The notes beneath the pieces are model-generated. The model was given only the letters and a program-made list of their open reading frames with translations. It did not search any database and had not been told where the DNA came from. 64,000 nt of DNA from Gonatopus flavifemur. Lineage: Eukaryota; Arthropoda; Insecta; Hymenoptera; Dryinidae. The stretch is from assembly GCA_018340375.1 (NCBI GenBank), contig JAFFJZ010000086.1:310001-374000 (forward strand), written 5' to 3'. A program made the translations under genes and the position numbers. This document shows positions 34,114-44,996 of the stretch, piece by piece (position 1 is the stretch's first letter; every line of letters begins with the position of its first letter).

Positions 34114-35256
34114 ATGTGGTACATCGTGAAACACTCTCATTTATGTGAAATAATATGGAGTGGCGATCCGCGGGTTGACAAAACGGACATTATTATGAAT
34201 GCTGTGAGTGCTAAGAATAATTTTACAGAACATCAGCTGGGTACTATCAAACGAAAATTGATCAATACATTCCTTCCATAATACAATAGAAATTGGCAAA
34301 GTGTTTGTAGAAGGAAGGAAAGTTTCATTATTAAACATGCAGCATTTCTACAGAAAGACTTTTCGGTGGAATTGGGAGACAATTCCGTGTTTGCTGAACA
34401 AGTTCAGAGTACGTCACATCAGTTCAAAGAACCAATTCAGACAAGGGGTAGACCACGATTATCGTATCAGGATGGGACATATAGGACAAAATTGAGACGC
34501 GTCGAAGAAATTGCCGATACTTATAGCGAGGAAGAATTACGTAAAGCTTTAAATACTAAAAATCGGAAGTGTGAATTGAGTAGTGACTGTGAAATAGATA
34601 CAACCAACCAATACGATCAGGAGTCAATTGAAAAAGTTTTAGCGATGTATATGGACTTGGAATTGACGAAATTGAAATATGAAATATGAAATATGAAAAC
34701 CCAAGGAGTCATAATGAGAGTATTACCAGTCAAAAGACTTATCCTCCTTACCTCAAGATTTCAGAAGCGAAGACAGCTTACTATCCAGATCATCTAGTTT
34801 CATCTGATCCAGGAGCAAGCGTTAATTGAATATCTTTACTAGAACATACAGTGAAAAGGATATTATTATCAAACGTTGAAAAAACTGACCTCGCGACTTT
34901 GTCAAATAAACGATTATTGTTCCAAGGGAAGTGGGGGATGGATGGTGCTTCTGCACAACGAATGACACGGCAAAAATGGGAATCTCGTTCCAATTGTGAC
35001 AATTCAGATGGTGATAATGATGGTGGAGTCGAAGAGTCGAATAACGATGCAGATTTGGACAACGAGAATGCTGAAGATGGTTCAATTAAATCAGATAAAT
35101 CAGTATTTCTAATTTCTTTCGTTCCTCTTCAATTGACAGCTGATGAATTGTTATCTGGACTAATCCAACGCCTTCGTCTGTTTATTCCTGCAGACCAATA
35201 GAATTTCAGTTCACCAAAGAGAGTGGATCCTATGTGACCGAACAGTATAAATTGTA

Positions 35257-36550
35257 CGAGGTTGGATTGATAAGTTTCCGGCCTGACCAAGAGATGGCGC
35301 CACTAGGCCTACCTTGAGGTGGCGTTCTATAGTACCATCCTTAGATAGCTTGTAGCTATAGTTTCAGTCCGATCGCCATGTTAGTTTAGTTTTGAGAGCA
35401 CGCTGACAAAGACGCCTCTGTGTTTTTCGTAAAAATGGAAAAGCTGGAAAATCGTGCTGTCATCAAATACTTTTATTTGAAGGGGTTAACGCCGAAGGAA
35501 ATTAAAGAAGAGATGGACTCAACACTGGGGACATCCTCCCTATCATATTCAACCGTTAAGCAGTGGGTTTCCGAGTTTAAAAAGGGTCGTGTGAGCACCT
35601 CTGATGAGCCTCGCTCAGGACGCCCCATTGAGGTCACAACTCCAGATATGATCGGAAAAATCCATCAAATAGTTCTGAAAGATCGCAGATTAAGAGTTCG
35701 TGAGATAGCTGAGACCTGTAAGATGTCATATGAACGTGTACAAAATATTTTGCACCAACATTTGTATATGGAAAAGCTCTGTGCAAGATGGGTGCCGCGT
35801 TTGCTAACAGTCGACCAAAAATTGATTCGAAAGAACATTTCTACCGCCAATTTGGCGTTGCATAGGCGTAATCCAAGCAAATTTTTGCGTCGATTCGTAA
35901 CCGTTGACGAAACTTGGGTCCACCACTACACTCCTGAAACCAAAGAACAGTCTAAACAGTGGATTGGACCAGGGGAACCAACTCCAAAGAAGGCAAAAAC
36001 AATTTTTTCGGCGGACAAGGTTATGGCTACTGTTTTTTGGGATACAAGAGGTATTATATACATTGATTACCTTGAAAAGGGTAAAACTATCACTGGTCAA
36101 TACTACGCAGACTTATTGCAACGTTTGAGCCACGAAGTGAAAATTGAACGACCTCATCTGGCGAAGAAAAAAATCTTGTTTCATCACGATAACGCACCAG
36201 CGCACACGTCAATCGTTGCGATGGCTAAAATCAACGATCTGAAGTTTGAATTAATGCCGCACCCTCCCTACTCTCCAGACCTAGCCCCGAGTGACTATTA
36301 TCTGTTCCCTAACCTCAAAAAATGGCTTGGCGGTAGGAGATTTGCGGATAATGAAGAAGTAATCGAAGCTGTGAATGGGTATTTTGAGGAGCTTGACGAA
36401 TCAGTCTATAGAGATGGCATTACTAGACTAGAACACCGCTATGAGAAATGTATCAGCCTTGGAGGAGATTATGTTGAGAAATAAAAAAAAAAAAATTCTT
36501 AAAAACGTTGTTTTTCTTGGTCAGGCCGGAAACTTATCAATCCACCCTCG
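35257..36550 (+). mobile_element. mariner with near-perfect inverted ends, inserted in the Transib-like gene
   Basis: Left end CGAGGTTGGATTGATAAGTT, right end in reverse complement CGAGGGTGGATTGATAAGTT. The match extends 34 bp to GGCCTGACCAA with one mismatch. TA duplications at 35255-35256 and 36551-36552. 1294 bp. It carries one complete transposase ORF, so it is a candidate active copy. Confidence 0.93.
35435..36484 (+). CDS. mariner transposase, intact DD34D
   Basis: ATG at 35435 ([17 protein letters not shown]) gives 349 residues, the usual mariner length, with no internal stop. N-terminal paired helix-turn-helix: first at about residues 1-55, linker WVSEFKKGR...DEPRSGRP, second with [19 protein letters not shown]. 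Catalytic acids lie in [24 protein letters not shown] and [16 protein letters not shown], with 34 residues between the second and third. It cuts and pastes its own element at TA sites. A GTG five codons upstream is also in frame, but the ATG is the better start. Confidence 0.93.
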   Translation: MEKLENRAVIKYFYLKGLTPKEIKEEMDSTLGTSSLSYSTVKQWVSEFKKGRVSTSDEPRSGRPIEVTTPDMIGKIHQIVLKDRRLRVREIAETCKMSYERVQNILHQHLYMEKLCARWVPRLLTVDQKLIRKNISTANLALHRRNPSKFLRRFVTVDETWVHHYTPETKEQSKQWIGPGEPTPKKAKTIFSADKVMATVFWDTRGIIYIDYLEKGKTITGQYYADLLQRLSHEVKIERPHLAKKKILFHHDNAPAHTSIVAMAKINDLKFELMPHPPYSPDLAPSDYYLFPNLKKWLGGRRFADNEEVIEAVNGYFEELDESVYRDGITRLEHRYEKCISLGGDYVEK

Positions 36551-38075
36551 TATACAGATTTATTAGAGAAAGTCCAAACTTATATTATTGAAATTGAGAA
36601 TAATTTATTCGGAACCAGCTCCGATCTGAAGTGTACGATGATTGATGGAAAGATATGCAATATACTTACCGGAGAAAGGGCATCTAATTGCTGCAATATT
36701 TGTGGAGTTGAACCTAAATTGATCAATAATTTACCGTATGTAACAAAACTACCGTGTAAGGAAGACTGTTACAAGTTTGGCCTCTCAACATTGCACTGCT
36801 GGATTCGTTGTCTCGAATATCTGTTACATGTAGCATATAATCTTGATTTTAAAAGAGGCTCAGCAATATCGAAGGAAGAAAAAGAAGCAAAACAGACGAG
36901 GAAGAGAAGTATTCAACACGTCTTGAAAAACAAATTATCGTTACCAGTGGATATTGTAAAGCAAGGTTTTGGACCCAAAAATACTGGTAATGTAGCTCGC
37001 TCCTCTTTCGCAAAAGCTGAGGCTGTTGCTGAAGCTACAGGATTGAATGAACTCTTAATTAGAAGATGACATAACGTGTTACAAGCTCTGACATGTAGTG
37101 AAATGATCAGTAGCGAAAATTTTAGAACTTATTGTTTGGAAACAGCGGAGATGTGTATAAAGCTATACCCATGGTACCCATTGCCCCCACCTGTGCATAA
37201 AATCTTGATCCACGGATACGAGATAATCGAATCATTTCAATTACCGTTTGGTTGGTTATCAGAGGAACCACAGGAAGCGAGCAATAAGATTTTCAGGAAA
37301 TCAAGAATGTGCGATAGTAGGATGTGTGACCGAAAATCAACGAACCAAGACATAATGCATCATCTTTTGATTTCATCAGATCCTTTGATAAGCTCTTTGC
37401 GGATAAAAGGAATTAGAAAGAAACTTCCATTATCAGAAGAGGCTGAGGGTCTACTAATACCAGATAGCAGAACATGATGGAACATTTCATATATTCTTAT
37501 AAAATGACTCATCTCAAGCTGAGTGATATTTGAGGAGAAAGTGCGAAGGCATGAAAAATAATGGAGGAGAAAAACATATCCGAGCATCTAAACCTAAATC
37601 TGCTGGTTATTTTGATGTTACTGGTAAAGACACTCCTATATTTTCTGTTCACTGGAAGCGCGTTCGAGAAAATCTAACAAGAAGAAACAGTTGTTCAATG
37701 ACTCATGATAAAGGAATGCTAGAAATTTGATGACAGCTCAAAACGGTTCTAAATAGTGTCCATTGATTTTTTCATATTATTCTTGTTTATTTCTTGTATT
37801 TGCGTGTGCATGTGTGTTTTTGGTCAACGAACTGCAAATAATTCTACAATAATACTTAATTCTCGATGCATTGATTAGAGCCAATTCCCAGTTACATGAC
37901 TGAAAACTTCATCTACATTTCAATTACAGGTGAGTGAATTATCAATTATGAGAAAGTACAAAAATGTGTAAAATGATATGGCCAGAATTGAGGGGTCAGT
38001 TACGTATAAATAAATTCTCCATCCAATTAAAAATAGTTGAAAATTTCAAGTACGAATGTGCTTGAAAAATACATA

Positions 38076-39366
38076 CAGGTTGTTTGAAAAGTTTCTGCGC
38101 TCGAAATGAAAGAATACTGTTTTTGTTACGAAATATATTTTTTTATTCAATATAATCTCCTAGAAGCTCAATACACTTGTTCCAATGATCTTCCAATAAT
38201 TTTATCCCATCCTTATAATGGTTTTCCGGAAGCTCTACAAAATAACCGTCTACAGCTGCTATGGCCTCTTCATTCGACGAAAAATGCTTTCCACGAAGGA
38301 ATTGTTTGAGATTCCTGAAGAGATAGTAGTCGCTAGGAGCCAAATCTGGCGAATACGGTGGATGTTCAAGCAATTCGTACTTGAGTTCTTTGAATTTAGC
38401 CATCGTCAAAACACTTTTGTGAGCAGGTGCATTATCTTGATGAAAAATGATTTTTTTCTTCTTTAAACAAGGTCTTTTCTCACGAATTTTTTCATCCAGC
38501 TGATCCAAAAGGCTGCAGTAATAGTCGGAGTTGATTGTTTCACCTTTCTGAAAATAATCAATGAACAAAATTCCTTTTGCATCCGGAAAAACTGATGCCA
38601 TAACCTTCTTTGCTGATCGTTGTGATTTCACCTGCTTTGGAGCTGAACAACCAGCTTCAGTCCACTGTAAATGTTCTAGTTTCAATTTAGGATCATGGTG
38701 GTAGATCCAAGTCTCATCCATAGTTATAAAACGACGCGAAAAATCGGTTTTATTCCGCTTAAAACGCTCCAAATTACGCTGAGAAATTTGTTTTCGATCC
38801 AGTTTTTGTTGAATTGTCAACGTGTGCGGCACTAACTCCCGAAACAGTTTTTTCATACGTAATTCTTCATGTAAAATATGGAGTACTCGTTCGTCTGAGA
38901 TGCCTATGGCATGAGCAATTTCACGCTTAGTCAAACTTGGATCTTCACTAACCATACTATGTACATGCTCAATGATTTCTGCTGTGGTTGCAGTTTTTGG
39001 TCGTCCTTCGCGTGGATCGTCTTCAAGGCTAGTACGATCACGTTTAAATTCACCAGCCCAAAATTCAACGGTGCGTTTTGACGGTGAGGACTCCTTATAC
39101 ACTTCTGAAAATTGTTCATAAATATCCTTTGCTTTTAAACCCTTCAAAACAAAGAATCTAATGACTGCACGATATTCAATTTTTTCCATATTAGGAAAAA
39201 TCAATGACACGTCAACTTCAAATGGCTTGTAAACAAAGAATGAATTGACAGAATGACTTGTAACTTTGCATGTGTTCTCAGGACAGATATACCAACTCGA
39301 GAAAAAAAAAGTTTTGAGCTAGCAGTGCTATCTCTTGGTGAGCACTGGAACTTTTCAACCAACCTG
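38076..39366 (-). mobile_element. mariner inserted in the right arm of the Transib-like element
   Basis: Ends CAGGTTGTTTGAAAAGTT and, inverted, CAGGTTGGTTGAAAAGTT. TA at 38074-38075 and 39367-39368. The left arm of the host element keeps the empty site with a single TA at the mirrored position near 32840, which confirms both boundaries. 1291 bp. Confidence 0.93.
38143..39189 (-). CDS. mariner transposase, intact DD34D, second subfamily
   Basis: ATG at 39189 (MEKIEYRAVIRFFVLKG) gives 348 residues without interruption. Helix-turn-helix blocks are KAKDIYEQFSEVY and KREIAHAIGISDERVLHIL, with a GRPKTATTAEI linker. Acids lie in TMDETWIYHHDPK, FHQDNAPAHKS and [16 protein letters not shown], again with 34 residues between the last two. 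It differs clearly from the 35435 protein and has unlike terminal repeats, so the two are separate lineages. An upstream in-frame GTG would add seven residues. Confidence 0.93.
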   Translation of the reverse strand: MEKIEYRAVIRFFVLKGLKAKDIYEQFSEVYKESSPSKRTVEFWAGEFKRDRTSLEDDPREGRPKTATTAEIIEHVHSMVSEDPSLTKREIAHAIGISDERVLHILHEELRMKKLFRELVPHTLTIQQKLDRKQISQRNLERFKRNKTDFSRRFITMDETWIYHHDPKLKLEHLQWTEAGCSAPKQVKSQRSAKKVMASVFPDAKGILFIDYFQKGETINSDYYCSLLDQLDEKIREKRPCLKKKKIIFHQDNAPAHKSVLTMAKFKELKYELLEHPPYSPDLAPSDYYLFRNLKQFLRGKHFSSNEEAIAAVDGYFVELPENHYKDGIKLLEDHWNKCIELLGDYIE

Positions 39367-40840
39367 TAAATTTCAAAGAGGACTTCAATAATATGGGTAT
39401 AATAAATCCTTCTATATTCACATTTGCGGACATCTAAATGAATCATCATAGATCTAGATAAATCTGAGTGACACAGATTGAAGCCCCGAGAGAAAACAAT
39501 TACGTCTCAACAGATCTAATCGGATCTAATGATATCTTTTTAGAACAAAAAAATGGTAGTACAAAGATCCCCTTGAATCTAGATAGATGTGAATAAATCT
39601 ATGCAGATCGGAGCACACATCATTTTTTTGTATTTAGATTTCTGTGGATTCAAATAGATCTGCTTAGATTTGAATTCATTTATTCAGATCTAAATTGATC
39701 CAGGTCAATCCAGAACTGTTTCTATCCAGATCTACGTAGATCTACTTGAGTCTAAGCAGATCTATTGTTATCCAAACAGACCAATCTTTCACCTAGTACA
39801 AAAAGATTATATATGTCCTGTATTTGATTATCGAATTTTTTTTAAGTACTACTGAACTTTATATGGAAACATGTGTAGTTATATTTGTGACCATATATGA
39901 GAAGTTGATATCATTAAATATATTACAAAATGTCCATAATTGCTATTGAACATAATTATCTCAAATTTTATATATAGCTGCATACATAACTATGTATGTC
40001 CCTATATAAGTTCCAGTCATAGTCATATAAACTTTGAAAATATATATAGAGGTATATAATCCTTCAATTGAATCTAATTAGATCTCTTTTCTTGATCTGA
40101 TTAGATCTCATTCCTGATGAGAAATTCTGACGTTTTGATATTTGTAGGGACCTCAGGCGCTGATTCAGGGGAGGGGTCATGGAGGTCATACTCCTCTCCC
40201 CAAACCCCTGAGAAAATAATGTATTTTGAGAATTGAATTTCAGGAGGATTCAAATCCGATCCAACAAAAACTGAAATCAAATTCTCATAAAAAAAAAGTC
40301 TCCAAATCGCATTCACTGAGTCATGCTCCATCCCCTCCCCCAAATTCATTTCTGATCCACCCCTGACAGGCCTCATTGGGGTTTCGTTATTTTCTCAGAT
40401 CCCTTGTGCTATAAATAATCTATTTTTCAAGGAAATCCGTTCATCCCATGCAGAAATCAGAAAAAGAATTGAGGTATTGAAAATTTTCGAATTTCCTCAA
40501 TTGTTATTCAATTTTTATCGAATTTTCATGGTATCCTACTGTTTCTCCATCACTAATGAATCATAATTACGTCAATCGATATACTTCCCAACATGGCACG
40601 GTTAAAGAACACTTATTCTTGGAAGAATAGTGTTCTCTGGATCCACCAATTACTCTTTTTCAACTTTAATTGGAGTTTTTGTTAGGTTATGTTGAATATC
40701 GCAAAAATGCCGCAGTGACACCCTAAAGTCAGACTCTTTACGATCATTCAATAAAAAAAAAAAACATCAAAATCGGATGAAAATTGAGTTGTAGGCTGAT
40801 TTTTGTCAATCAATATACCAAAATTTCCCACTGTGCGACG

Positions 40841-41714
40841 TAGCAAGCTCCTGGCTCTGCAGCCATTCTTAAATGCAGACGGTATCCTTCGGGTCGGAGG
40901 GCGTTTGAGGACCGCTCCGATTTCATATTCTGCTAAACACCCGATAGTATTAGGGCCTCATCCAATCACCACTCTTATCGTGCGCCACGCACACCTTCGC
41001 TTATTACATGGAGGTTCACAACTGCTGCTGCGGGTATTGCGAGAAGAATACCTGATCCTGCGCGCCCGGAATCGAGTGCGCAAAGTCGTTAAAACTTGCG
41101 TAACGTGCGCTCGTTATTCGCAACAACCTACGGAACAGCTCATGGGAAAGCTCCCTGCTGCTCGGGTCACTCCTAGTCTGGCTTTCTCCAATACCGGTGT
41201 GGATTACGCTGGTCCATTTTTTGTGCGCACCTGGGCTGTTCGGGGCCAACAATCCTGTAAAGGCTATGTCGCGCTTCATGTTTGCTTGGCCACTCGGGCC
41301 ATTCACTTGGAGTTCGTGATGGATTATTCCAGCGCCGCTTTTCTTGCGAGCTTCAAACGATTCCGTGCGCGCCGAGGTCTCCCAAATGCGGTTTACAGCG
41401 ATAATAGCACCACCTTCCAAGTTGCGGAAAGGGAGCTAAGAATAGCCTTCTTGCGCATTCGAGAGGACCACGAATTATCGGCTCATTGGGACTCGGAGGG
41501 CATTCGTTGGCATTTCATAGCTCCTAACGCGCCTCACTTGGGGGGCATTCGGGAGGCCGGCGTCGAAAGCGTTAAACAGCACCTTCGCCGTATAGTAGGC
41601 TCACACACCCTCACGTTGGAACAATTCCGAACTTTACTTATCAGATCGAAGCCACGCTCAATTCGAGTCCCCTTTGCCCGCTTTCTGCCGATACTATCGA
41701 CTCCTCCTTTTTAA
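40841..41714 (+). pseudogene. BEL integrase
   Basis: Continues the pol reading right after the second CGACG of the target duplication. It has an HHCC zinc domain (HAHLRLLHGG...CVTCARY). The DDE core has acids in NTGVDYAGPF, VYSDNSTTF and the glutamate in GIREAGVESVKQHL. The frame is lost near 41655 and ends at 41714. Confidence 0.85.
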
Positions 41715-41994
41715 CCCCAAGGGCATTTTCTGGTTGGTGGGCCCTTACTAACGCTTCCCGAACCATCTGAACTGGGGATACAGAAAAATCGTCTGCAACT
41801 ACTGCAAATCATGCACGAGAGGTTTTGGAACGTTTGGCAGACGGATTACATATTGCAGTTACAACAAAGGGATAAGTGGCGCAAGCCGCAGGATAACCTG
41901 GGAGGAGACGATATCGTGCTCCTTCGAAACGATTCACTGCCTCCTGGTAAATGGGAGCTAGGTAGAGTCGTCGCTGTACATCCTGGAACCGATC
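41715..41994 (+). pseudogene. BEL integrase C-terminal tail
   Basis: Shifted frames carry the C-terminal DUF5641-like region. The last part has RDKWRKPQDNLGGDDIVLLR and KWELGRVVAVHPGTD. The expected continuation is cut at GTD, exactly where CACAGTGGG begins at 41995. Confidence 0.7.
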
Positions 41995-42059
41995 CACAGT
42001 GGGCAGAATTACCAAAATAACGGACATAAATAGAAACTATGATTCAATTTCCATAAAAC

Positions 42060-42600
42060 TCAGTGTTTCAATGTTTTTGGGGTCGCTGAATACGAATCCG
42101 TTGTCGGATTTTCCAAAAACGAAATGGCGGACATAAAATGACGGATAAAGTTTTGAAATATGCATCGGATCTTCTTGAAAATTTTTGAGAGAGGTTCTTT
42201 GGGGTCCCTCATTACAAAACTGTTGCTGGATTTTTCAAAAACAAAATGGCGGACATAAAATGGGGAATAAATTTCGAAAATAGGCATCTGATTTTCTTGA
42301 AAATGTATTTAGAGAGGTTTTTTGGGGTCACTGATGACGAACCTGTGGTCGAATTTTCCGAAAATAAAGTGGCGGACATGAAATGACGGATGCATTTTTA
42401 GAATATGCATCAGATCTTCTTGAAAATATATTGAGAGAGGTTTTTTGGGGTCACTGATTACAAATCTGTGGCAAAATTTTTGAAAAATAAAATGACGGAC
42501 GTGAAATGATGGATGATCTTCTGAAATGAGCATTTGATCCTTATAAAAAATTACTTCGCAAGGTTTTTGGAATCGCTGATAGTGAATCTTTTGTTGAATG
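42060..42600. repeat. 122 bp subterminal repeats, left array
   Basis: TTTTTGGGGTC(A/G)CTGA recurs at about 42079, 42201, 42325, 42447 and (degenerate) 42569, each followed by AAAATGGCGGACAT-like words. Spacing is 122-124 bp. Confidence 0.85.
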
Positions 42601-42757
42601 TTTTTGAAATGAAAAATGTATCATATTTTCCGAATTATATTTATTCCAGCACGTTATTATCATAAAAATTGGATACTGAACAAGTAAAAACCACAAGTAT
42701 GGACAATTATTTTCCATGAAACATATTAACAATTACCAGTTTAATTACAATTAATAA

Positions 42758-44503
42758 TCATTCATCAGAATATCCATCACTTGAATATTCATCACTTTCA
42801 TCAGTGGATTCAACATGATGATATGATTGATCCTCATTTTCACACGATAACAACGATACGACCCCAGCTGATAGAGGTTTTGCTTTCTTCGAACGTGGCC
42901 TTGTTGAGCTTGAAATAAATGGATCAGAAGTGACGAGGAGGCGATGAAAAACGTCTTGCATGTTCGCTGTTCTACAACATTTTCGGGAAAAATATTCTCG
43001 ATAATTCATCATGTTTTTGTGGCAGGCTTCTTGGGCTTCCTCTGACATCTGTCCTATTGGAAGAGGAGCTCTTTCAATGATTCTGGTGCCGTGAATCAAC
43101 ACCTTGTGCACCGAGGTTGGCATGCAATACCAGAGATAGAGTGTCGTAAATAATTCTGCAGTTTCTAGACAGTATTTTTCGAAATCAGTTACATTGATTG
43201 CAAAACCACTCGACATAACTTGTAATATAGTGTAGCATTTTTCTATCAAATTATTGTCCACTGCTAAGATTGCAGAAGACACTGTCGCATTTTCAAAAAA
43301 CTTCCTAGCAGTGTTGCCGTCATTACTGCTTCCTGATCCGACTTTGGGTTGATCAACATTTGAATGAAGTTTGGATAAGTTTTTTTCGTTTCTCTATAGT
43401 AGCTTTTTCGTCTTCTCTCCGCGTTTGCCATTTTCCAATCTCTATTTCATAACCAATGTAGAGAAAACATTCGAAAAACCTTATCCAAGCATGCAACGTC
43501 GACATACCTAATTCTAATTGGGCAATATCAATTTCTTTTTTTCCATCAATTCGATGGCATTGAACGATTTTGCTGTCGAGTTACACAAATGACAACGCAT
43601 TTACGATTTCGGACATGACACCGAATTACACACTCTTATGTCGATCATTGTGAAAAAAAGGTCATAATTTATAATGACTTCTCTTCCGTGCACAATTGTA
43701 CGCAAAGGGATCACGGATTCGATTTGACTTTCGACATAATTTTTCTCATTGAGAGTCGATTGGACAGTTTCTTTGAAGAATTGAAATCTCATTGGTCGAC
43801 AGAAATTAGGTGATGAAGGCCGAGGGTTTTTCCACACTACTAATTTTTCATTATTCTGATTATCAAAACCCATGATTTGCAAAGGGATTAGTGAAGTTCA
43901 GAAAATGGTTTTGTCCGAGCTGTCAGAATGTGTAAATTCTTGTTTATATTCGCTATGACTGGAACAACTGTCACAGCCCCATTTAAAAATGCATTTCAGA
44001 CTGGATAAAGTATTAGGATGTAATGAATCAATGACGTCAGTTTGCACAGCCAATATTCTGAGACATGTGTGGTCTAATAGTGCCTGTAGTTTAACCTCCG
44101 CTAAGGTCTCAGTGATTGTAACATCGGATGGGTAACAACGCAATTCCGCTCCGACAACTTGTGTGTACGCTGGATACGCACGGAAATTCTCACTCCTTAA
44201 TGATTTCCTGATGTCACAATATTGTTGCTCAGTCAATTTTGCTTTCATGAAATCGACTGACGCTCCATCCCCGGACATTTCGGTTGAGGGTGCACTGACA
44301 GCCGATTTGCTAGCCATCTTACATTTTGCTACTCTCGTTGAAGGATTCGTTGTGATATCTTCCAGAACCAAAGCTGCATCTGCTGCACCTGATGCTCGAA
44401 GACTTTGTGTGGTAGCGTAAACTAATTCTTCTGTGCCGAATGTTCCACGTATTTGAGCTGTCTTTCGCCTTTTAGATCGATCGCATAATTCGTTGAATTC
44501 CAC
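42758..44503 (-). pseudogene. Transib-like, RAG1-core-related transposase of the second element
   Basis: Read on the minus strand: RGRPVVEFNELCDRSKRRK just upstream of and into the first block, a Ser/Thr-rich stretch, TLAEVKLQALLDHTCLRIL, and then CIFKWGCDSCSSHSEYKQ, with the putative first catalytic Asp (44503-43898). Next come VVWKNPRPSSPNFCRPMRFQ and MID (43882-43601), then a degraded stretch. NDGNTARKFFENATV, the leucine-rich block and PIGQMSEEAQEACHKNM, with the putative catalytic Glu, end at 42758 with an acidic tail (43282-42758). It is homologous over its length to the gene at 34114-37477 but clearly diverged. Frame changes between blocks suggest decay, though small introns are not excluded. 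Confidence 0.7.
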
Positions 44504-44996
44504 AACTGGTCGACCTCGCTTTGCTAATGCATTTGAGTGATGATGAGTGGCATGCGATACTACTCCATTCTGATTGATTTTTATTCAATTAATTTTTATA
44601 AAAATGAGAATATATAATTTTTCTGGATGAAGGGAAATAGTGATTGCTACTCAAATATTTACGGTACTTACAACAATTGTTACTCCAGTATTCAACCAAT
44701 CTTCATTTTTTTCAAAAAACGCTCTATGACTCTATGTGATTCTTTTCACTTGATTCTCATTTTTGCTAGAATTGGTTTCAATTTCTGTTTCTCAACTTTA
44801 TCAATTTTGAAAGCCCCATTCGTTTTGTTGGTACATGTTTTTTCCAAATTTCCGAAAATTTCTCTATTCTCTAAAAGCAGGTGATTTTTCACAACATTGA
44901 ATATTTCCCTTTTGGTGAATTTGAATTGGATGATGCCAAAACTCGATTCTAAAATATAATCAAACACTAGTTACTGGTAATATAGGCTCGTCTCTT
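44504..44996. other. Spacer between the two minus-strand genes
   Basis: Mostly AT-rich. A 73-codon minus-strand frame (44967-44746) is not recognised and could be the eroded C-terminus of the upstream gene. Confidence 0.3.

Larger units (their letters stand above)
34114..37477 (+). pseudogene. Transib-like, RAG1-core-related transposase
   Basis: Pieces in several frames follow one order. An N-terminal part (34114-34281) is followed by a block with RGRPRLSYQDGTYRTKLRR (34366-34689), matching RGRPVVEFNELCDRSKRRK of the second element. Next comes FQGKWGMDGASAQ (34851-35201), whose Asp I equate with the first RAG1/Transib catalytic acid, followed by an acidic insert and FVPLQL. A mariner interrupts at 35257-36550. 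Then MIDGKICN, the zinc-type NCCNICGVEPK, FGLSTLHCWIRCLE (36638-37069) and SEEPQEASNK (37076-37477), whose Glu fits the third acid. An acid at the HC-D position of RAG1 is not obvious (Trp here). Frameshifts make it inactive. Confidence 0.7.
31368..40835 (+). mobile_element. Transib-like (RAG1-related) transposon with 2.4 kb inverted arms
   Basis: The element begins CACAGTGGGAAATTTTGG and ends CCAAAATTTCCCACTGTG. It is flanked by identical CGACG copies (31363-31367, 40836-40840). A 5-bp GC-rich duplication of the form CGNCG and ends starting CAC fit the Transib superfamily. Removing the element and one CGACG restores the BEL reading, which proves the boundaries. It spans 9468 bp, or about 6.9 kb without its two mariners. 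A decayed transposase runs left to right, and both ends are long inverted copies of the 3' part. Confidence 0.85.
37105..40835 (-). repeat. Right inverted arm of the Transib-like element
   Basis: Contains the genuine 3' end of the transposase gene (to 37477) and 3' non-coding sequence, with a mariner inserted at 38076-39366. The left arm keeps the uninserted site, AAATACATAAATTTC. The arm therefore duplicated before the mariner arrived, or the mariner hit one copy only. Confidence 0.85.
26392..41994 (+). mobile_element. BEL/Pao LTR retrotransposon, broken by two DNA transposons
   Basis: Order: 5' LTR, primer-binding site, gag, protease, RT, RNase H, integrase, as in BEL/Pao. A Transib-like element (31368-40835) splits pol between RNase H and integrase. 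A second element cuts the C-terminal tail at 41995. I cannot find a 3' LTR in the window. Several frameshifts and one stop are present, so the element is inactive. It inserted into the second RTE copy. Confidence 0.88.

Noticed and set aside
31826..40376. 91-codon frame present at both ends of the Transib-like element
   Set aside because: The same inverted-arm sequence seen twice. It is Gly/Glu-rich with no known motif, and near identity of the two copies reflects arm identity, not selection.
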